A DNA stretch of 11,733 nucleotides from an uncultured Clostridium sp. (GTDB lineage Bacteria; Bacillota; Clostridia; TANB77; CAG-508), in contig CAMSQT010000018.1 in NCBI GenBank assembly GCA_947062645.1, positions 1 to 11,733 on the forward strand. The letters are read 5' to 3'. Position 1 is the stretch's first letter. Each line of letters opens with the position of its first letter. The translations under genes were made by a program, and so were the position numbers. The notes under the pieces are model-generated. The model was not told where the DNA came from. It saw nothing but the letters and a program-made list of their open reading frames with translations, and did not search any database. Below are positions 7,899-11,733 of the stretch, piece after piece.

Positions 7899-10415
7899 AT
7901 GAACTTTTTATTATATGGAGAAGGAACATTTTTAAACAAAGGATGCGAAGCAATTGTAAACACAACCATAAAGAAAATACAAAAAATAGGCAAAGGAGAA
8001 ATTGTCCTATCAACCAATGACTTAGCCTATGACAGCCAATATTATAAAGATATTATCACAAAATATGTAAAAGGATATTATCAAGAAAGTGAACTAACCG
8101 AAGAAGAAAAAGAAAAAACAAAATACTATCAAACCATACCTTTTGACTATACCAATTTTGAAAAAATATATGAAAAAGATTGTCTTAAAGAAATTGAAAA
8201 CGCAGATATCTGTATGTCCGTAGGAGGAGATAATTATTGTTATGGGGAACCAAACTGGATTTATACCATAAACAAAGAAATAAAGGCAAAAAACAAGAAA
8301 AACATATTTTGGTGTACCTCTTTATTTGAAGAAATAGAATCAGCAGAAATGATAAGAGACTTAAAAACCTTTGATCTAATTGTTGCAAGAGAAACCTTAA
8401 CCTATCAAGCATTAGAAAGATTTGTGGATAAAGAAAGACTAATGTTATCCCCAGATACAGCCTTTTCTTTAGAGAAAAAAGAAGTAGAATTACCACAAGT
8501 GTTTCAACAAGGCAAAAAAGTAATTGGAATTAATATTAGTCCCCTAATTTCAAAATATACTGAAAAAGAAAACAATATTTTAGCAAGTATCCAAGCCTTA
8601 ATTGATTTTATCTTAAAAGAAACAGATAACAATATTTGTTTGATTCCTCATGTATATATCGAAAGAAACAATGACTTAGACTCTTTGAAAATGGTAAAAG
8701 AATTATACCAAACAGAAGAGAGAATAGGAATATTAGACCAAAGAATCTATGATTGTGAAGAACTAAAATATGTGATTTCCAATTGTAGTTATCTAATTGC
8801 AGCAAGAACCCATGCTAGTATTGCAGGATACTCTAGCTTAGTGCCAACCCTTGTAATTGGATATAGCGTAAAATCGAAAGGAATTGCTTTGGATTTATTT
8901 GGTGAACATGAAAACTATGTAGTACCAGTAGATAAGATGACTCCGGAAATCCTACTAAATAAGTTTAAATTTATCGTAACAAATGAAAAAGAAATCAAGA
9001 AAATCTTAGAAGAAAAAATACCAGTCTATAAAGAAAAAGCAGATAATCAACTAGTTGAAGTATTAAAAAGATTAGAAGCTTTGGATAAAAAATATGTTAC
9101 AAGCCAATTTAAATGTACTGGTTGTGAAGCTTGTAAAAACATATGCCCACACGGAGCTATCCAAATGATAGAGAGTGAAGAAGGATTTTTATATCCACAT
9201 ATCGATAAAGAAAAATGTACAGAATGTAACCTATGTCGAAAAATATGTCCAGCTAACAAAGTATATAAAAATGAATATGAAACACCAGCCTTTTATGCCG
9301 TAAAAAATTTAACAGAAACTGATAGGAAAAACAGTTCTTCAGGGGGTGTAGTTTGTGCCATAGCAAAAGAAATCATAAAGGAAAATGGTGCTGTATATGG
9401 TGTATCCCTAGAGAAAAAAGAAGCAAAACATGTAAGAATTAGTAAAGTAGAAGACTTATACAAAATAATGGGGTCAAAATATGTGCAAAGTAAAATAGAT
9501 GATATTTTAAGAGAAGTAAAAAAAGATTTAGAAGAAAAGAAAAAAGTATTATTTACAGGAACACCATGCCAAATTGAAGGTTTACAGTCGTATTTGGGAA
9601 AAACATATGAAAACTTAATTTGTCTTTCTATAATCTGTCATGGGGTACCAAGTCCAAAAGTATGGAAACGATATGTAGAGGAAAAAAGCGATACTTTAGA
9701 GAAAGTTAATTTTAGAAATAAGGATTTGGGCTGGCACAAATTTAGTATGTTATACCAATACCAAAATGGAGAAAAAGAAACCATTCCATTTGCGGAAGAT
9801 ATTTATATGCAAGGTTTTTTGAAAAATTACTTCTTAAGGGAATCTTGTTACAATTGCCAAATGAGATTGGATAAAAAGAACTGTGCAGATATTATCATTG
9901 GAGATTTTTGGGGAATTGAAAGGGTATTCCCTCAAATGGATGATGATAAAGGAATATCAGCTGTAATTCTTAATTCTGCCAAAGGAAAAGAAATCTTCCA
10001 AAAGATACAAGAAAAAATGGAATACCAAGAAACAACTTTTGAAGATATCCTAAACGCCAATCCTGTGCTTACTGCTTCCGTAGACTATACGAACAATCGA
10101 GAAAAGTTCTTTGAATTAGTAAAAAATAATGAAATAGAAACTAGCATCCAAGTGATAAAAGGAATGGAAGTCGATAAACAAATCGCGAATATGGAACAAG
10201 AAAACTCAAAATTAAGAGGAGAAATTTCGATATTAAATCGACAAATAAAAGATTTATTAGAAGCCAAAGAATACTTTTTAGGACAGCTAGAATTAAAAGA
10301 CAACCAAATAGAAGGAAAGGCAGAAGAACTACAAAAAATATATTATAGTAGAAGATGGAAATATACAAGCAAAATTGCCAATGTTGTCAACAAAATAAGA
10401 AGAAAAAAAGGTTGA
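7899..10415 (+). CDS. Fusion: polysaccharide pyruvyl transferase + 2[4Fe-4S] ferredoxin + FrhB-like domain
   Basis: An 838-residue protein with no signal peptide. Residues 1 to about 385 match the polysaccharide pyruvyl transferase (CsaB/WcaK) family, which moves pyruvate from phosphoenolpyruvate onto a sugar as a ketal: MNFLLYGEGTFLNKGCEA at the start, GGDN (109-112) and RTHAS ... GYSVKSKG (303-328). A bacterial-type ferredoxin follows, with cysteines at 406, 409, 412, 416 and 440, 443, 446, 450, enough for two [4Fe-4S] clusters. Residues about 462-735 are like the beta subunit of coenzyme F420 hydrogenase/dehydrogenase (FrhB): SSSGG (479-483), TGTPCQ (553-558), CHGVPS (580-585), CYNC (650-653) and GDFWG (668-672); this family usually binds FAD and an iron-sulfur cluster. 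A coiled coil (about 757-812) and a basic tail with SRRWKYTSKI (817-826) end the protein. FrhB proteins are often near pyruvyl transferase genes in polysaccharide loci, but their chemistry there is unknown. F420 use is not implied. Confidence 0.92.
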   Translation: MNFLLYGEGTFLNKGCEAIVNTTIKKIQKIGKGEIVLSTNDLAYDSQYYKDIITKYVKGYYQESELTEEEKEKTKYYQTIPFDYTNFEKIYEKDCLKEIENADICMSVGGDNYCYGEPNWIYTINKEIKAKNKKNIFWCTSLFEEIESAEMIRDLKTFDLIVARETLTYQALERFVDKERLMLSPDTAFSLEKKEVELPQVFQQGKKVIGINISPLISKYTEKENNILASIQALIDFILKETDNNICLIPHVYIERNNDLDSLKMVKELYQTEERIGILDQRIYDCEELKYVISNCSYLIAARTHASIAGYSSLVPTLVIGYSVKSKGIALDLFGEHENYVVPVDKMTPEILLNKFKFIVTNEKEIKKILEEKIPVYKEKADNQLVEVLKRLEALDKKYVTSQFKCTGCEACKNICPHGAIQMIESEEGFLYPHIDKEKCTECNLCRKICPANKVYKNEYETPAFYAVKNLTETDRKNSSSGGVVCAIAKEIIKENGAVYGVSLEKKEAKHVRISKVEDLYKIMGSKYVQSKIDDILREVKKDLEEKKKVLFTGTPCQIEGLQSYLGKTYENLICLSIICHGVPSPKVWKRYVEEKSDTLEKVNFRNKDLGWHKFSMLYQYQNGEKETIPFAEDIYMQGFLKNYFLRESCYNCQMRLDKKNCADIIIGDFWGIERVFPQMDDDKGISAVILNSAKGKEIFQKIQEKMEYQETTFEDILNANPVLTASVDYTNNREKFFELVKNNEIETSIQVIKGMEVDKQIANMEQENSKLRGEISILNRQIKDLLEAKEYFLGQLELKDNQIEGKAEELQKIYYSRRWKYTSKIANVVNKIRRKKG

Positions 10416-10439
10416 TTTTTATTGGAATTATGATATAAT
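10412..10439 (+). promoter_or_regulatory. Sigma-A-type promoter for the ABC ATPase gene
   Basis: TTGATT at 10412-10417 overlaps the TGA stop (10413-10415) of the previous gene; a 16-base spacer leads to a perfect TATAAT at 10434-10439. No terminator lies in the gap, so the ATPase can be transcribed both from here and by read-through. Confidence 0.75.
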
Positions 10440-10445
10440 GTGTTC

Positions 10446-10452
10446 AAAGGAG
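10446..10452 (+). promoter_or_regulatory. Ribosome site that sets the start at 10462
   Basis: AAAGGAG lies nine bases before the ATG at 10462. An earlier in-frame ATG at 10438 overlaps the -10 box, would lie upstream of the transcript start and has no ribosome site, so it is rejected. Confidence 0.7.
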
Positions 10453-10461
10453 AATGCAAAA

Positions 10462-11208
10462 ATGAAAGAAGCGAAGGAAGATTATAAAATAGTAGTTGAT
10501 AATGTATATAAAACATTTAATGTGTACTTGGACAAGGCAAATACCATGAAAGAAAAATTATTGTTTCTTTTTTCTAGAAACAGAAAAGAAAAAAGAGAAG
10601 TATTAAAAGGAATAAATCTGAATATCAAAGAAGGAGAAGTAGTAGCTTTAATTGGAACCAATGGAAGTGGAAAATCTACTTTATTAAAGTTATTAACCAA
10701 AATTATTTATCCAAACAAAGGAAAAATTGAAACAGAAGGAAAACTAACCTCTTTATTAGAATTAGGAGCAGGATTTCATCCAGATTTTTCTGGAAGAGAA
10801 AATATTTACTTTAATGCTTCTATTTTTGGACTAACTAGAAAAGAAATTGATGATAGATTAGAAGACATTATAGAATTTTCAGAATTAAGAGATTTTATCG
10901 ATAATCCTGTTAGAACTTATTCATCTGGAATGTATATGAGATTAGCCTTTTCGGTTGCAATCAATGTAGATGCAGATATCTTATTAATTGACGAAATCTT
11001 ATCAGTAGGAGATGAACATTTCCAAAATAAATGTTTTGAGAAAATGTTAGAATTAAAAAAACAAGGAAAAACCATGGTATTTGTTACACATAATATGAAT
11101 TCTGTAAAAAAATTATGTGATAGAGCCATTTGGTTATACCAAGGAAAAATTAAAATGGATGGAAATACAAAGGAAGTAGTAGACGAATATATTAAAGCAA
11201 CAAGCTAG
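10462..11208 (+). CDS. ABC transporter ATPase for polysaccharide export (TagH/Wzt type)
   Basis: A 248-residue nucleotide-binding subunit that would drive an ABC-2 permease moving an undecaprenyl-linked polysaccharide or teichoic-acid-like polymer across the membrane. Visible motifs: Walker A GTNGSGKST (65-73), the LLELGAGFHPDFSGREN segment typical of this subfamily, the short ABC signature YSSGM (153-157), Walker B ILLIDE ending at Glu178, the SVGD D-loop, and the switch His210 in VTHN. An N-terminal extension (about 1-45) before the core is also usual in the TagH/RfbE/Wzt group. It lacks the C-terminal sugar-recognition domain of long Wzt proteins, which fits a type that does not read the chain end. 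The usual permease partner is not next to it in this window. AAAGGA eight bases before the following ATG suggests cotranscription with the next glycosyltransferase. Confidence 0.93.
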   Translation: MKEAKEDYKIVVDNVYKTFNVYLDKANTMKEKLLFLFSRNRKEKREVLKGINLNIKEGEVVALIGTNGSGKSTLLKLLTKIIYPNKGKIETEGKLTSLLELGAGFHPDFSGRENIYFNASIFGLTRKEIDDRLEDIIEFSELRDFIDNPVRTYSSGMYMRLAFSVAINVDADILLIDEILSVGDEHFQNKCFEKMLELKKQGKTMVFVTHNMNSVKKLCDRAIWLYQGKIKMDGNTKEVVDEYIKATS

Positions 11209-11222
11209 AAAGGATTGTAGGA

Positions 11223-11733
11223 ATGAAAGTAGATTATAATTTATTTCCAGGACGAGAAAGAAAAGTAAACCATAATTTTGAAGAAAAAGAGCCAATTGTT
11301 TCTATTATAACGCCATATTACAATACCAATAAATATATTGATACAACCGTAAACAGCGTATTAAACCAAACATTTCCATATTTTGAATGGATTATTGTAG
11401 ATGATGGTTCTACCAATCAAGAGGATATTGATAAATTAGAAAAAATAAAAGAATTAGATAAAAGAATAAAAGTATATCACAAAGAAAATGAAGGACCAGC
11501 AGCAGCTAGAGATTTTGGAGCAGAAAAAATAAGTAAATCAAGCAAATACATTCTATTTTTAGATTCCGACGATTTAATCAACGAAACTTACATAGAATGT
11601 GCTTATTGGACATTAGAAACCAATAAAGAAGCAGCTTGGACCTATACCGATACCATTAATTTTGGGGGACAAAATTTTACTTGGACCAAATGGTATAATC
11701 CGAATAAAGAAATGGAAGAAAATCTATTAGTTA
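11223..11733 (+). CDS. Glycosyltransferase family 2, 3' end beyond the window
   Basis: The frame opens at the ATG at 11223, eight bases after AAAGGA (11209-11214), and stays open for 170 codons to the window edge. The GT2 signature is clear: SIITPYYN (residues 27-34), IIVDDGST (57-64), NEGPAAARD and the metal-binding DSD at 114-116 followed by Asp117. About 23 residues precede the catalytic fold, with several charged residues, which is a little longer than in the other two GT2 proteins here. It starts 14 bases after the ABC ATPase stop with no terminator between, so the two are probably one transcript. It is expected to add a sugar to the same polysaccharide; donor and acceptor are unknown, as is the C-terminal half. 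Confidence 0.92.
   Translation, partial: MKVDYNLFPGRERKVNHNFEEKEPIVSIITPYYNTNKYIDTTVNSVLNQTFPYFEWIIVDDGSTNQEDIDKLEKIKELDKRIKVYHKENEGPAAARDFGAEKISKSSKYILFLDSDDLINETYIECAYWTLETNKEAAWTYTDTINFGGQNFTWTKWYNPNKEMEENLLV

Noticed and set aside
8185..8496. Antisense open frame of 103 codons and many other short reverse-strand frames
   Set aside because: They lie within strong + strand genes, encode low-complexity hydrophobic strings rich in Leu, Phe and Tyr as expected from the complement of AT-rich Lys/Glu codons, and show no ribosome sites or known motifs.
10438..10461. In-frame ATG that would add eight residues to the ABC ATPase
   Set aside because: It overlaps the TATAAT box and would lie outside the transcript; the ATG at 10462 has AAAGGAG upstream.

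Overview
The window is AT-rich, every gene lies on the + strand, intergenic gaps are short, and TGA is used as an ordinary stop codon (for example at 2800-2802 and 6827-6829), so this is the standard bacterial code and not a Mycoplasma-type code. Strong AGGAGG-type ribosome sites, sigma-A-like promoters, a GH25 lysozyme, a secreted glucosaminidase and an 8-cysteine ferredoxin-type enzyme together suggest an anaerobic, low-GC Gram-positive bacterium of the Clostridia type. The species cannot be named from the sequence.

Layout: (1) 1-1590, the 3' part of a ricin-repeat GH25 lysozyme gene, closed by a strong terminator. (2) 1639-3686, a promoter and a two-gene unit: a GT4 glycosyltransferase gene broken by one extra base near 1731, overlapping a GT2 glycosyltransferase by ATGA. 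(3) 3706-6873, a promoter, a large secreted glucosaminidase with a signal peptide, a Glu-rich segment and four tandem ricin-type beta-trefoils, then a terminator. (4) 6887-7825, a promoter, a second GT2 enzyme and a terminator. (5) 7836-10415, a promoter and a multidomain protein that joins a polysaccharide pyruvyl transferase, a two-cluster ferredoxin, an FrhB-like flavin/iron-sulfur module and a coiled-coil tail. (6) 10412-11733, a promoter, a TagH/Wzt-type ABC exporter ATPase and the start of a third GT2 enzyme that runs off the window. No stretch longer than about 110 bases lacks a gene.

Taken together this looks like part of a surface-polysaccharide (wall polysaccharide, teichoic-acid-like polymer or capsule) locus: glycosyltransferases build the chain, the pyruvyl transferase/FrhB protein probably decorates it, and the ABC ATPase powers its export. 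Interleaved with these are two peptidoglycan hydrolases that share the same ricin-type carbohydrate-binding repeats, one a muramidase and one a glucosaminidase. A reasonable inference is that the repeats hold the hydrolases to the polymer made by the neighbouring genes. Most transcription units carry their own close-to-consensus promoter, and three of the junctions also carry a clear intrinsic terminator, so the locus appears modular and is not one long operon.

The points most worth a second look are the pyruvyl transferase-ferredoxin-FrhB fusion, the mosaic near-identical 459-base repeats in the glucosaminidase gene, and the single-base frameshift in the GT4 gene.
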